A stretch of DNA of 64,000 nt from Streptomyces sp. F63 (GTDB lineage Bacteria; Actinomycetota; Actinomycetes; Streptomycetales; Streptomycetaceae). The stretch is from positions 109,431 through 173,430 of the forward strand of contig NZ_JAGPXX010000012.1 in NCBI RefSeq assembly GCF_018070345.1. The letters run 5' to 3'. Positions 35,287 through 44,919 of this stretch are shown piece after piece (positions within the stretch are counted from its first letter, which is position 1; each line of letters begins with the position of its first letter). A model generated the notes under the pieces. It had not been told where the DNA came from. It made no database searches and was given only the letters and a program-made list of their open reading frames with translations. A program made the translations under genes and the position numbers.

Positions 35287-35991
35287 GTGGTGGGTACCCC
35301 CATGTCTTCTTCGACCCTGAAGGGCGGCGGGTTCAGGGTGCCGGGGACGCGCGAGCCCGGCCCGGAGCAGCAGCCAACCGTGACCGGCAGCCGGCGCCGC
35401 AAACTCGGCTGGGTGTGGGCCGGGCTGGGAGCGGTAGTTGTCTCGGCGGTCGGATTCGCGCTGGCCGCGCAGGCGGTGGGGGAGCGGGACCAGGTTCTGG
35501 TGCTGGCCCGGGACGTGCCGGTCGGCCACGTGCTGAAGCCGGGTGACGTGCGTGCGGTGCAGGTGGCGGCGGACGCGGGAGTGGTACCGGCCGCGGAGCG
35601 GGGGGCGGTGCTGGGGCGGCGGGCACGGGTACCGCTCGTAGCCGGCTCGCTGTTGGCCCCCGCGCAGCTGGGGCCGAAGGCCGCCTTTCCGCCGAAGGGC
35701 TTCTCGCAAGTGGCGCTCGCCGTGGAGCCGGGAGGCGCACCGCCGAGTCTGGCTGCCGGGGAACGTGTCGCGGTCCTCCCCGGACCGGACGGCACTGGCG
35801 CCCTGCCGGAGAACGAGGAGAAGAAGGCCGCTGCGGTGGCGGGGACGGTGACCGGTGTGCGGCAGGCCGAGTCGGCGGGCGGGCCGCGGGTGGTGACGGT
35901 ACTCGTCGAGACCGCGGCCGCACGGCGGGCGGCACAACTGGAGCATCCCCGCGTCGTGGTGCTGCCTGCCCAGGGGCGGGAGGCCCCGTGA
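35287..35991 (+). CDS. CpaB/RcpC-like SAF-domain protein of the Tad system
   Basis: A 234-residue inner-membrane protein with one N-terminal helix (LGWVWAGLGAVVVSAVGFAL) and then a SAF domain (VLVLARDVPVGHVLKPGDVR, AVLGRRARVPLVAGSLLAPA). CpaB/RcpC proteins are periplasmic or extracytoplasmic parts of Flp pilus machines. A start at GTG 35287 has GAGG close by; ATG 35302 is an alternative. It heads the tad-type operon, and its stop overlaps the next GTG. Confidence 0.8.
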   Translation: MVGTPMSSSTLKGGGFRVPGTREPGPEQQPTVTGSRRRKLGWVWAGLGAVVVSAVGFALAAQAVGERDQVLVLARDVPVGHVLKPGDVRAVQVAADAGVVPAAERGAVLGRRARVPLVAGSLLAPAQLGPKAAFPPKGFSQVALAVEPGGAPPSLAAGERVAVLPGPDGTGALPENEEKKAAAVAGTVTGVRQAESAGGPRVVTVLVETAAARRAAQLEHPRVVVLPAQGREAP

Positions 35992-36827
35992 GGCGGCTGG
36001 TCGTGCTCGGCTCCGTTTCCGGTGCGCCAGGAGTGACAACCACCGCTCTGGCACTGACCGCCGTATGGCCGGTCGAAGCGGACGGCGGGGTGCGGCCGGT
36101 CATGGTGGAGGCGGACGGCTCCGGCGGTGACCTGATGATCCGCTTCGGCCTCCCGACGGCACCTTCGCTGCTGGACGTGGCGGCCACGGCCGGGCAGCCG
36201 TATCCGGGCTCCTTGCTGGGAGCGGCGAGCGAGTTGCCCTGCGGCGTGCGGACGGTGGTCGCGGTTCCCGGCCGCGGTCCGTGCAGCCAGGCGGTACGGC
36301 TGCTGGCCGGCGAGGCCGGGCTGCGGGTGCTGCGCGGCGAGAGCGATGAACGCGGCACGGTGCTGCTCGACCTGGGGCGCCTCGGCGAGGACGTCCAGCC
36401 GCTCATGGCCGCAGCGGACCAGGTGGTCCTGGTGACCCGGGGCGGGGCGGAACCCCTGACCCATGTGTCCGCCTACGGGCTGGACGCCGACCGCTATGCC
36501 GGGCGGCTGATGCTGGCCGTGGTCGGGCCGAGCCCTTACCCAGCGGAGGAAATCGCCGCTTCCCTCTGCATCCGGCAGGTGACCTTCCTGCCCTGGGATG
36601 CCAGGAGCGTGGCGGCCCTGAACAGCCTGAAGCCGGGCGCGCTGCGCGCCACCGGGTTCCGCAGACCACCGCTGATCGCTGCCGCGCGAGCGCTGGCCTG
36701 CCGGCTGGCGGAACCGCCAGGCACCGGCACCCAAGCGGGAGTCGTCGAGGCGGAGAACCTGGCCGGACGCCCCGGAGCCCAGTTGACTGGGCAGCGCCAC
36801 AGCGGGCTGGCCCAGGCCCCCGGATAA
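35988..36827 (+). CDS. TadZ/CpaE-like P-loop protein with degenerate Walker A
   Basis: A 279-residue MinD/ParA-like protein. The site expected to be KGGxGKTT reads SVSGAPGVTTTALA and lacks the Lys, so ATP hydrolysis is doubtful. VEADGSGGDLMIRFGL and TVLLDLGRLGED match the following strands of the fold. TadZ/CpaE proteins position the Tad machine at the membrane. GTG overlaps the CpaB-like stop by 4 bases. It is followed 14 bases later by the TadA-like ATPase. Confidence 0.75.
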   Translation: MRRLVVLGSVSGAPGVTTTALALTAVWPVEADGGVRPVMVEADGSGGDLMIRFGLPTAPSLLDVAATAGQPYPGSLLGAASELPCGVRTVVAVPGRGPCSQAVRLLAGEAGLRVLRGESDERGTVLLDLGRLGEDVQPLMAAADQVVLVTRGGAEPLTHVSAYGLDADRYAGRLMLAVVGPSPYPAEEIAASLCIRQVTFLPWDARSVAALNSLKPGALRATGFRRPPLIAAARALACRLAEPPGTGTQAGVVEAENLAGRPGAQLTGQRHSGLAQAPG

Positions 36828-36841
36828 GGAGGAAGCGGATC

Positions 36842-38191
36842 GTGAGCGAGCAACTCATGGCTCCTGGAGCGGCACCTGCGGGCGGTGAGCGGGAGCTGGC
36901 CGGACTGGTGCGGCAAAGAGTGGCCGCCCGGCTGGCCGCGTACGCCGGTGAGCGCGAGCTCGCCGGGCTACCTGCGGAGGATGAGGCGGCCCGGCGGACC
37001 ACCGTGGGGCGGCTGCTGGCCGAGGAACTGGGAGCGCAGCGGCGGCTGTTCCTGGCCCAGGGCGGACAGATCCTCGACCCGGCGGTCGAGCAGCGGATCG
37101 CCCAGGCCGTTCAGGACGCTTTCTTCGGCACCGGAAGCCTGGAGCGGCTGCTGGCCGACAGCTCGATCGAGAACATCTGCGTCAACGGCTGCGACGTGGT
37201 GTGGGTCAAGGACGCGCAGGGCGCCTGGCGCCGCGAGAGTCCGGTGGCCGGCTCGGACGCGGAACTGGTGGAGACGATCCGCGGCTTGGCGGCGCAGGCG
37301 GAGGGGGAGGAGCGGCGCTTCGACCGGGCGGTGCCCCGTCTGAATCTGCAGCTTCCGGACGGCTCACGGCTGTTCGCTGTCATGGCGGTGACCGGCCGGG
37401 TCTCGCTGACGATCCGCCGGCACCGCTTCCCGGCGGCCTCCATGGCCGAGCTGGTGCGGCTGGGCGTGTGCGATGAGCAGCTCGCGATGTTCCTCAGGGC
37501 GCTGGTGCGGGCGCGCAAGAACGTCGTCATCGGCGGGGGCACCAACGTCGGCAAGACCACCGTGCTGCGCGCCTTCGCCCACGAGATCCCACCGCACGAG
37601 CGGCTCGTCACCATCGAGGACACCTTCGAACTCGGACTGGACGCCGATCCCGTGGCCCATCCGAACGTGGTGGCCATGCAGGCCCGCGAGCCGAACATCG
37701 AGGGGGAGGGCGGCATCGACCAGGCCGAACTGGTGCGCTGGGGACTGCGCATGTCCCCGGACCGGGTCATCGTCGGCGAGATCCGCGGGTCCGAGGTCAT
37801 CCCCATGTGCAACGCCATGAGCCAGGGCAACGACGGCTCGCTGTCCACAATCCACGCCTCCACCTCACGCGGGGTCTTCACCAAGCTCGCCTCCTACGCC
37901 GCGCAGTCTCCGGAACGGCTCTCGCTGGAGGCGACGAACCTGATGGTGGCCTCCGCCGTCCACTTCGTCGTCCACCTGGGCTGGGACGCCGCGGGCCGCA
38001 GGGTCATCGACTCGGTGCGCGAAGTCGTCGACGCGGACGGGACCCAGATCGTCTCCAACGAGGTCTACCGGCCCGGCGCGGACGGGAGGGCCGTACCCGC
38101 AACCCCCGTACGCGCGGAGACTCTCAACGACCTGGTCGCAGCGGGGCTGGATGTCCGGGCCACGGTCCACCAGGGCTGGGGGCAGCCGTGA
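36842..38191 (+). CDS. TadA/CpaF-type secretion ATPase
   Basis: A 449-residue hexameric secretion ATPase. GTG 36842 follows AAGGAGG. Walker A (GGGTNVGKTTVL) lies near residues 230-241, the Asp box ERLVTIEDTFELGL follows, then Walker B (PDRVIVGEIRGSEV) and the His box (GNDGSLSTIHASTSRG). It powers assembly of Flp-type pili together with the TadB/TadC membrane pair encoded next. The order TadZ-TadA-TadB-TadC is the standard one. Confidence 0.92.
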   Translation: MSEQLMAPGAAPAGGERELAGLVRQRVAARLAAYAGERELAGLPAEDEAARRTTVGRLLAEELGAQRRLFLAQGGQILDPAVEQRIAQAVQDAFFGTGSLERLLADSSIENICVNGCDVVWVKDAQGAWRRESPVAGSDAELVETIRGLAAQAEGEERRFDRAVPRLNLQLPDGSRLFAVMAVTGRVSLTIRRHRFPAASMAELVRLGVCDEQLAMFLRALVRARKNVVIGGGTNVGKTTVLRAFAHEIPPHERLVTIEDTFELGLDADPVAHPNVVAMQAREPNIEGEGGIDQAELVRWGLRMSPDRVIVGEIRGSEVIPMCNAMSQGNDGSLSTIHASTSRGVFTKLASYAAQSPERLSLEATNLMVASAVHFVVHLGWDAAGRRVIDSVREVVDADGTQIVSNEVYRPGADGRAVPATPVRAETLNDLVAAGLDVRATVHQGWGQP

Positions 38192-39102
38192 CGAGTACCG
38201 CGTTCGGACCCGGAAGTCTGACCGGAGCCGCAGTGGTGTGCGGGGCGGCGTTCGGCCTCGGGCTGGTGGCCATCGGCTACGGCGCCGTACGACGCGAGAG
38301 GCGGGAGAGCCGCACCGCCCTGTGGCCCGTGGTGGTGGCGCGACTGCCAGGGGAGTGGACCACGCGCCGCGTGCTCATCGCGGTCGTGGTCGGGGTGGTC
38401 GTCGGGGCGCTGACGGCGTGGCCGGTGGCGGCGGTGCTGACCACGGTCGCCGTACTCACCCTCCCCGGACTGCTCGGCCCGGACCGGGCCGCCGCCCGGC
38501 GCACGGAGCGGATGGAAGCACTGGCCACTTGGACGGAGATGCTGCGCGACACCCTGTCCGCGGCCGCCGGCCTGGAACAGGCGGTGCTGGCGACCGCCGA
38601 CATCGCCCCCGCCGCGCTGCAGCCCGAGATGCGGAAGCTGACGGCCGCCATTCGCTCCGGCCGGCCGCTGCCCGTCGCTCTGGAAGCCTTCGCCGAGGAC
38701 GCGGACGATCCCCTGGCCGATCTCGTCGTCGCCGCCCTGACGACGGCGGCCCGTCAGCAGGCCGGCCAACTCGGACCTCTGCTGGGGGAACTCGCGGAAT
38801 CGGTACGCGAGCAAGTGGCCATGCGGCAGCGCATCGACGCCGGCCGCGCGACCGTGCGCACCGGGGTGCGCGTCACCGTGATCACCACCCTCGGCATGGC
38901 GACCGGCCTGGTGATCTTCAACCGCCCCTACCTCGACCCCTTCAACTCACTGACCGGACAGGTGGTCCTCGCGGCCGTGGGAGCTCTGTTCGCCGCGAGC
39001 TTCGCCTACCTGACCGCGGCCGGACGGATCGAGGAACCCGCCCGGCTCATCGGCCCTGCGGGCCCAAAGGCGGCGGGCATTGAAGCGGGAGGTGCCCGGT
39101 GA
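38188..39102 (+). CDS. TadB-like inner-membrane platform protein
   Basis: A 304-residue integral membrane protein starting at GTG 38188, overlapping the TadA stop (GTGA). It has N-terminal helices (AAVVCGAAFGLGLVAIGYGA, VLIAVVVGVVVGAL), a T2SSF domain (MLRDTLSAAAGLEQAVLATA, then IRSGRPLPVALEAFA) and C-terminal helices. TadB and TadC form the membrane platform for pilus extrusion. Confidence 0.88.
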   Translation: MTSTAFGPGSLTGAAVVCGAAFGLGLVAIGYGAVRRERRESRTALWPVVVARLPGEWTTRRVLIAVVVGVVVGALTAWPVAAVLTTVAVLTLPGLLGPDRAAARRTERMEALATWTEMLRDTLSAAAGLEQAVLATADIAPAALQPEMRKLTAAIRSGRPLPVALEAFAEDADDPLADLVVAALTTAARQQAGQLGPLLGELAESVREQVAMRQRIDAGRATVRTGVRVTVITTLGMATGLVIFNRPYLDPFNSLTGQVVLAAVGALFAASFAYLTAAGRIEEPARLIGPAGPKAAGIEAGGAR

Positions 39103-39995
39103 TCGTCATGCTGCTGGGTGCCCTCTTCGGAGCCGGAGCGACGGCTCTCGTCTACGGGCTGCGTCCTGCCCGTCCTGCTCTGGCCGATGTCCTCACCGCC
39201 CTCAACGCACCCGTACCGGCGACTGCTGCACCACAGGAGGCAGAGGAGCCGGAATGGGCCACGCGGCTGGGCCGGCGCGCCGTTCCGCTGGTGCGCGCTC
39301 TCGGCTTTCCCACCCCCTCCCTCCGCGCGGACCTGGCCGTCTGCGAACGAGACGAGGAGCAGCACCTGGCGGGCAAAGCGGTCTGCGCCGCAGCCGGGCT
39401 GCTGGCCCCCTGGGCCACCGCGTTGCTGCTGCGCCTGGGAGCGGGCGTGGCCCCGGGATGGTGGATGCCGCTGGCCGGTTCACTCGCCCTGGCCGCGGTG
39501 CTGTTCTTCGCTCCGGACCTCAACGTCCGTCACGAGGCCACGCGACGGCGGAGGGAAATGCGCCACACCCTCAGCCTCGTCCTGGACCTGGCCGTGATCG
39601 CGCTCGCGGGCGGCGCCGGGGTCCAGCAGGCTCTTGCCCAAGCCGTCGCCGCACCTCAGGGGTGGGCTGCCGCACGCCTGCGGCACGCCCTGCACGTTGC
39701 GCAGGTCACCCGTAGCAGTCCTTGGCCCCACCTGGGCGATCTCGGGCGCCGGCTGGACGTTCCCGAACTCACCGAACTCGCCTCCACCCTGACCCTGGCC
39801 GGAAGCGAAGGCGCCAAGATCCGCAGCTCACTCGCCGCCAAGGCACGGGCGATGCGACGGCGCAGGATCTCCGAAGCCGACGGCGCCGCCCAAGCGGCGA
39901 CCGAGCGGATGTCGCTGCCCGTGGTGGGACTGTTCGCCGCCTTCCTGCTGCTCATCGGCTATCCGGCCCTCGGCCACGTCATGTCCGTGAGCTGA
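39099..39995 (+). CDS. TadC-like inner-membrane platform protein
   Basis: A 298-residue membrane protein with a T2SSF domain in its second half (LSLVLDLAVIALAGGAGVQQ, LASTLTLAGSEGAKIRSSL, AKARAMRRRRISEAD) and a last hydrophobic helix (LPVVGLFAAFLLLIGYPAL). GTG 39099 overlaps the TadB stop. It is the partner of TadB. After it comes a 41-base gap and then the pilin gene, so expression of the pilin may be uncoupled. Confidence 0.88.
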   Translation: MIVMLLGALFGAGATALVYGLRPARPALADVLTALNAPVPATAAPQEAEEPEWATRLGRRAVPLVRALGFPTPSLRADLAVCERDEEQHLAGKAVCAAAGLLAPWATALLLRLGAGVAPGWWMPLAGSLALAAVLFFAPDLNVRHEATRRRREMRHTLSLVLDLAVIALAGGAGVQQALAQAVAAPQGWAAARLRHALHVAQVTRSSPWPHLGDLGRRLDVPELTELASTLTLAGSEGAKIRSSLAAKARAMRRRRISEADGAAQAATERMSLPVVGLFAAFLLLIGYPALGHVMSVS

Positions 39996-40036
39996 CACCT
40001 ACCGCACCACACCAGACCAAGGAAAGAGCATTCGCC

Positions 40037-40231
40037 ATGTTCCCACTGGACACGCTGACCCTCCGGGCGCGCGCACACCTCGCGGAGCTCCGCCGGCACC
40101 TCCGCGAAGACGACGGCTACACCACCGAGACCGTCGTGGTCACCGCCCTGCTGGCGATCCTGGCCCTGACCGTGGTGGGCATCATCATCGCCAAGGTCAC
40201 CGCCAAGGCCAACGGCATCGACCTGGGATAG
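40037..40231 (+). CDS. Flp-type pilin
   Basis: A 64-residue protein: a charged N-terminal part (about 27 residues), then DDGYTTETVVVTALLAILAL, a long hydrophobic helix and a short tail ending GIDLG. A prepilin peptidase would cut after Gly, leaving YTTE at the new N-terminus, with the conserved Glu at position 4 rather than 5. Its size and position after TadC fit the major Flp pilin. No prepilin peptidase gene is in the window, so the enzyme must be elsewhere. Confidence 0.8.
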   Translation: MFPLDTLTLRARAHLAELRRHLREDDGYTTETVVVTALLAILALTVVGIIIAKVTAKANGIDLG

Positions 40232-40234
40232 ACC

Positions 40235-40642
40235 GTGACCGCTCTCCGGCCCAGCCCCGGCGGAGACCGCGGAGCGGCGAGCACGCAGCTGGTGCTCGTC
40301 GTCCCGGCGCTGCTGCTGCTCGCCCTGCTGGCGGTGCAGTTCGCCCTGGCCTGGCACGCGCGGCACATCGCCCAGTACGCGGCCCAACGAGCCCTGGCCG
40401 CCGCCCGCGTCGAGGACGGCAGCGCGGCGGACGGCCGGACGCAGGCGCGGCGCAGCCTGACCGCACTGGGCAGCCGCGTGCTGACCGCTCCGTCCGTGAC
40501 CGTCGACCGCACGACCGCCCGCACCACCGTACGGGTGGACGGGGCGGTCCTGGCCGTGGTCCCCGGCCTGGACCTGCGGGCATCCGGCACAGCCTCCGGA
40601 CCCACCGAGAGAATCACCACCCCGACCGGAGACCGATCGTGA
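40235..40642 (+). CDS. TadE-like pseudopilin
   Basis: A 135-residue protein with the TadE-type start: GDRGAASTQLVLVVPALLLL, a membrane helix following Gly, then AWHARHIAQYAAQRALAAAR. Gln occupies the position where pseudopilins have Glu5. It starts 3 bases after the pilin stop (GTG), and its stop overlaps the next GTG. Minor subunits of this kind initiate or cap Flp pili. Confidence 0.75.
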   Translation: MTALRPSPGGDRGAASTQLVLVVPALLLLALLAVQFALAWHARHIAQYAAQRALAAARVEDGSAADGRTQARRSLTALGSRVLTAPSVTVDRTTARTTVRVDGAVLAVVPGLDLRASGTASGPTERITTPTGDRS

Positions 40643-41073
40643 CCCGGCAAGCCCTCAAACAGCGCTGGAACGGCGAGCAGGGCTCGGCGGCGGTGGAACT
40701 GGTCCTCGTCACACCCCTGTTGGTGCTGCTCCTGCTCGTCGTGGTCGGGCTGGGACGGCTCACCGACGCCCGCCTGATCGTGGCGGACGCCGCCCACCAA
40801 GCCGCCCGTGCTGCCTCACTGGCCCGCACCGAGGACGACGCCCGCGCCCAGGCCCAGCAGGCGGCGAGCGCGGAACTGCGCGAGGCGGGAGCCTCCTGCA
40901 CCCGTCCCAGCGTTCGCCTCACCACCGGCGGACTCGCCCCGGGCGCCACCGTGATGGCGACCGTTTCCTGCACGGCCGACCTCAGCGATCTCACCGGATC
41001 ACGGATGCCCGGCCACGTCTCCCTGACCGGTACCGCCTCCTCCGTCGTCGACTCCTTCCGGAGCGCGTCATGA
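40639..41073 (+). CDS. TadE-family pseudopilin
   Basis: A 144-residue protein. QGSAAVELVLVTPLLVLLLL shows Gly before the cleavage point and Glu at position 5 of the mature chain, the canonical TadE form. The remainder has VADAAHQAARAASLAR and a two-Cys outer part. GTG 40639 overlaps the previous stop, and its own stop overlaps the next ATG (ATGA). Confidence 0.82.
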   Translation: MTRQALKQRWNGEQGSAAVELVLVTPLLVLLLLVVVGLGRLTDARLIVADAAHQAARAASLARTEDDARAQAQQAASAELREAGASCTRPSVRLTTGGLAPGATVMATVSCTADLSDLTGSRMPGHVSLTGTASSVVDSFRSAS

Positions 41074-41522
41074 AGAAGCGCCGCATCCCCGCGCGTCCGC
41101 CGCACACCTGGAGCCGGTTGCCGGCCGGCGAGGACCGGGGGCAGGTGGCGGTCTTCGTCGTCGGGGTGTTCGCCATGCTGTGGCTGTTCGCCGGAATCGT
41201 CGTCGACGGCGGGCTGGCCCTGGCCGGCAAGGCCCGCGCCCTGGACGTGGCCCAGGAGGCCGCCCGCACCGGCGCTCAGCAACTCGACCTCGGCCACCTA
41301 CGGCGCGCCGGAGACATCCGCCTCGTCCGCGACCGCGCCGCCGCGGCAGCCCGCACCCACGTCGCCGCCACCGGAGACAGCGGGCGGGCACAGGTGAAAG
41401 GCAACACCGTCACGGTGCACGTCAGCCACCGCCAGCCCACCCAGATCCTGCAGCTCATCGGTGTGCCCACCCTGACGGTGACCGCGACCGGCACCGCGCA
41501 CGCCCAACGCACCACCCCGTGA
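41070..41522 (+). CDS. TadG/TadE-like (Flp pilus assembly) protein
   Basis: A 150-residue protein with a basic N-terminus, DRGQVAVFVVGVFAMLWLFA then GIVVDGGLALAGKARALDVA, the helix and downstream text of TadG-type proteins. The Glu5 equivalent is absent (Phe). No C-terminal VWA domain, so it is a short form. It completes the pilin/pseudopilin set and precedes the LysM/BTAD gene by 47 bases. Confidence 0.75.
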   Translation: MKKRRIPARPPHTWSRLPAGEDRGQVAVFVVGVFAMLWLFAGIVVDGGLALAGKARALDVAQEAARTGAQQLDLGHLRRAGDIRLVRDRAAAAARTHVAATGDSGRAQVKGNTVTVHVSHRQPTQILQLIGVPTLTVTATGTAHAQRTTP

Positions 41523-41569
41523 CGGGCCGCCCCGCCCACCACATCCCGGCCGAGAAAGCGAAGGCAGCG

Positions 41570-44395
41570 ATGAACCACCCAATTGCGCTGCGCCAGCGCC
41601 TCAGTGCAGCCGCCACGGCAGGCGGCACCCTGGCCATCACGCTCGCCCTGCTGGTCGGCATGCCCTGCGTGCTGTGGCGGGCCACCGGCATCCCGCGGCC
41701 CGAGCGGGTCTACACCTGGCAGGAGTTCATGGACCGGCTGGCGCAGCCGGTCAGTGACCCCTTGGCAGTCGACTTGCTCGCGATGGTGGGCTGGATCTGC
41801 TGGGCCGTCTTCGCCTGGACAGCGCTCCGCGAGATCTGCTGGTACGCCGCCCACCTGCCGCAGCTGCTCCGGGACCACCGGGTGCACGACGAGCACATCG
41901 CCGAGCTCTCCTTCAGAAGCTCACTGGCCGCCCTGTGCATCGGCACGCTGATCGTCGCCCTGCTCAGCCTGTGGCGTCCGCCGTCGGCTGGAGCACAACA
42001 GCCCATCTCCGCTGGAGAAGCACGAGCGCAGTTCACCGCGACGGCCCCCTTCATCCCGGCCCTCGACCAGCAGACTGCCTCTCCACGCTCCACGCCCGGC
42101 GCTGCCAGCGCGCGGACGACCACAAGCGATCCGGGAAAGGGGCGCACCGGACCCAAGGCAGAGACGGGCGCCGTGCGGCACATCGAGTACACGGTGGCCG
42201 AAGGCGACACCTTGTGGGACATCGCGCACGCGCACTTGGGAGACGCCTGCAAATGGCCCCGGATCTACGCCCTGAACAAGGACCGGCTCCAAAGTGACGG
42301 AGCCCGGCTCAGCGATCCCGACCGCATCCTGCCCGGCTGGCGGCTGACCATCCCCGTCCCCCAGACCGCCACCCCACAGCCAGCGTCGCCCCACAGCCCT
42401 GATGCCAAAGCAGGCGCTCCTGCGGCACCACAAGCAGAAGAGCCGCTGAACGACACGGCTCCGGGCGGGGATACAGAGCCTGGCCACCAGAGGCGGGAAC
42501 CGAGTATGTCGGCGAGCCCTGCCCAGCAAGGCGACGCCGAAGCGCGGGAAGCGGACACCCAACAGGGGCCCGCGGCCATCAGCCTCGGCGAGGCGAGCCT
42601 GCTCGGTATCACCGCGGCGGCCGGCCTCCTTGCTGCTCGGCGCTACTGGTACTGGCACCGAAGCCGCCTCCGTAAGCCCAGCACGGAGTCGGAGCCGCAA
42701 CCGGAGACGCCCACCCTCAGCCCGCTGGTGGAGAAGGCAGCTCAAGCGGCACATGCCGCCACGCTGCACCGCCAACCCCAGGACCCCGACGCCTTGATCG
42801 CCCGTCGGACCCCACCGCAGGAACCTCGTGACACCGGCACCGTCACCATCGGCGTCCAGGACAACACCGAGGTGACCCTCGACGAACTGGCCCGCCCCGG
42901 AGGATGCACCTGGTCCGGGCCCGGCGCCGAGAACGCCGCCCGAGCCCTGCTCATCGGCATCCTCACCGCCGCGGAGCGCCGCCGTCCCCAGCCTCCGCAG
43001 GTGCAAGCCGTCGTCCCCGAGGACGTGGCCGAGCAACTGCTCCCCGGACTACCACCGCAGTTCACCGCTCTCACCCAGACCACCGACACCGCACAGGCCA
43101 TCCAGGCCGCCGAACGGCACCTGATCACCCACGCCCGCGCACAGGACGAACGCGAAGCCTCCGCCGACGCCACCGGGGCGACCGCCACCGACCCCGCACC
43201 CGCTCAGGAGACCGGGCCAGGCACTCTTGTCCTGCTCACCGCGCCCGACGCGGCCCACCTCGGCGAACTGCAGACGCTGGCCGCCCGCAGCAATCCCGAC
43301 ACCCTGGTCGTCCTCACCCTCGCCACCGCACTGCCCGGCGCCGAGACCTGGCACATCACCGACGACGGAATCACCAACCGCCCCGGTACGGAGCAGGGAC
43401 GGGAGCCTGCAGAACACCTGCGGCTGTACCACCTCACTCCCGAAGCCGGGCGGGACGTCACCGAAGTCCTCCTCACCGCCCACGGCGAACGCCCCCGCCT
43501 CCGAGTCCTCCCCGCCCCGAGCACACGCCCCCGCGAGAAACACTCAGAAGCCACGACCGACCTTGCACCGGAGGACGCCCCGGCCACCCCACCCCCGCCC
43601 GCCGTGCCACAGCCGGCCCAGGCCAAGCCGGTCAGCCTCCAGGTCCTCGGGCCGATCACCCTCTACGCCCGCGGCCATCGCGACCCCATCGGCACCAACC
43701 TCCGGCCCGAGGTCCACGAATTCCTGGCCCTGCTCGCCGCCCACCCCGCCGGCCTCCTCGCCACCGACATCGCCGACAAACTCCAACTCGAACCGGACAG
43801 CATTCAGAACGCACTGAAGAATCTGCGCCGCGCGGTCCGCCGTGCACTGCGCGCCGCGACGGATGTCACCGGCCAGGAATTCGTCCTGCTGCAGGGAGAA
43901 CTTCACAAACTGCACCCGGAACTCGTAGAAACGGATATCGCACAGTTCAGCAGAAAGATGAAGCATGCTTTGTCAGTGCAGGTGAAGGACGCGGAAAGCG
44001 AAGCTGTTTCGGCTGTCGGCGAGGCCCTGGCTCATTACCGTGGACCGTTCGCCCAGGGAGGCGACTACCTCTGGGCCGACGCGATCCGTGAGTACTTCGC
44101 CACTCAGGCCACCGATGCCGTTCTCCGCCTGGCCCGCAAAGCCGAACAGCCCGGCACCGCCCCCGGCGTCCAGGAGTCGGTCCTGGCCATGCTGGAGCAG
44201 TTGAGCACCATCCACCCGGACCACGAGCGGCTTGCCCAGCACGCCATCCGCCTCTACCAGGCCGCTGGGCGACACGACGCAGCCCGGCACACCTACACCC
44301 GTCTCAAGCGGCACCTCGACGACCTCGGAGTCGAGCCAGAGCCGGCGACCCGGGCCCTCATCGCGCCCAGGAGTCACGCCCGCCAGACCCGGTAG
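41570..44395 (+). CDS. Membrane protein with LysM domain and BTAD-type regulatory C-terminus
   Basis: A 941-residue protein. Two or three N-terminal helices are followed by a LysM domain near residues 206-255 (YTVAEGDTLWDIAHAHLGDA, with LPGWRLTIP). A Pro-rich linker and another helix (SLLGITAAAGLLAARRYWYW) come next, and then a long cytoplasmic part. Its C-terminal third holds a winged-helix-like region (EFLALLAAHPAGLLATDIAD) and a BTAD-like helical region (DTYTRLKRHLDDLGVEPEP-type text at the end). The layout implies a peptidoglycan-sensing membrane protein. It ends the tad-type operon and could couple wall state to pilus expression, which is inference. Confidence 0.8.
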   Translation: MNHPIALRQRLSAAATAGGTLAITLALLVGMPCVLWRATGIPRPERVYTWQEFMDRLAQPVSDPLAVDLLAMVGWICWAVFAWTALREICWYAAHLPQLLRDHRVHDEHIAELSFRSSLAALCIGTLIVALLSLWRPPSAGAQQPISAGEARAQFTATAPFIPALDQQTASPRSTPGAASARTTTSDPGKGRTGPKAETGAVRHIEYTVAEGDTLWDIAHAHLGDACKWPRIYALNKDRLQSDGARLSDPDRILPGWRLTIPVPQTATPQPASPHSPDAKAGAPAAPQAEEPLNDTAPGGDTEPGHQRREPSMSASPAQQGDAEAREADTQQGPAAISLGEASLLGITAAAGLLAARRYWYWHRSRLRKPSTESEPQPETPTLSPLVEKAAQAAHAATLHRQPQDPDALIARRTPPQEPRDTGTVTIGVQDNTEVTLDELARPGGCTWSGPGAENAARALLIGILTAAERRRPQPPQVQAVVPEDVAEQLLPGLPPQFTALTQTTDTAQAIQAAERHLITHARAQDEREASADATGATATDPAPAQETGPGTLVLLTAPDAAHLGELQTLAARSNPDTLVVLTLATALPGAETWHITDDGITNRPGTEQGREPAEHLRLYHLTPEAGRDVTEVLLTAHGERPRLRVLPAPSTRPREKHSEATTDLAPEDAPATPPPPAVPQPAQAKPVSLQVLGPITLYARGHRDPIGTNLRPEVHEFLALLAAHPAGLLATDIADKLQLEPDSIQNALKNLRRAVRRALRAATDVTGQEFVLLQGELHKLHPELVETDIAQFSRKMKHALSVQVKDAESEAVSAVGEALAHYRGPFAQGGDYLWADAIREYFATQATDAVLRLARKAEQPGTAPGVQESVLAMLEQLSTIHPDHERLAQHAIRLYQAAGRHDAARHTYTRLKRHLDDLGVEPEPATRALIAPRSHARQTR

Positions 44396-44775
44396 CCGCA
44401 CACGTCCGAGACCCTGCGCGCCATGCCGGTCTGAGGTGAGGGACGCAGTGGCATTCCACCCGTCGTATCAGGCGTCGTATCCGGCGTCGCTTGCGTGTAC
44501 GCGCTTGGACACGACACCCCGTCCGCGGGCGTAAGCACAGGTCGGAGCCCCTGCGAGCCATCGGCTGGCGAGGCCGACTGTATATCGGTGCAGCAACGCA
44601 TCCCGATCTACGGATGGTCCGGCCGGCACCGCGACCTCCAACCCGGACCTGCCTGCCCTCGAACACCGGCCCGCGTCCGCGCCCCCGCTTCCCCGGCTCA
44701 CACTTCCTTCCTCTGGCAAACCCTCATACCCACCCACGCTGGCGCGGCACGACCCCATGCATCCGAGGTGCGGCT

Positions 44776-44816
44776 GCGCCGGGGACCGCGCCGGGGACCG
44801 CGCCGGGGACCGCGCC
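44776..44816. repeat. 12-bp tandem repeat, three copies
   Basis: The unit gcgccggggacc occurs three times in direct succession, followed by a partial gcgcc. It lies in the 768-base gap between the LysM/BTAD gene and the AAA gene. I see no gene in this gap: the frames through 44400-44900 lack ribosome sites and coherent codon use. Confidence 0.9.
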
Positions 44817-44919
44817 ACACCGGGCACGCGCGGCGCGCGACACGGCGTCGGCGTGCACCGGTGACCTGGACATCGGTCGTGCACGCCGCCGACCACGACA
44901 CAAGACGTCGTGTGACCGC

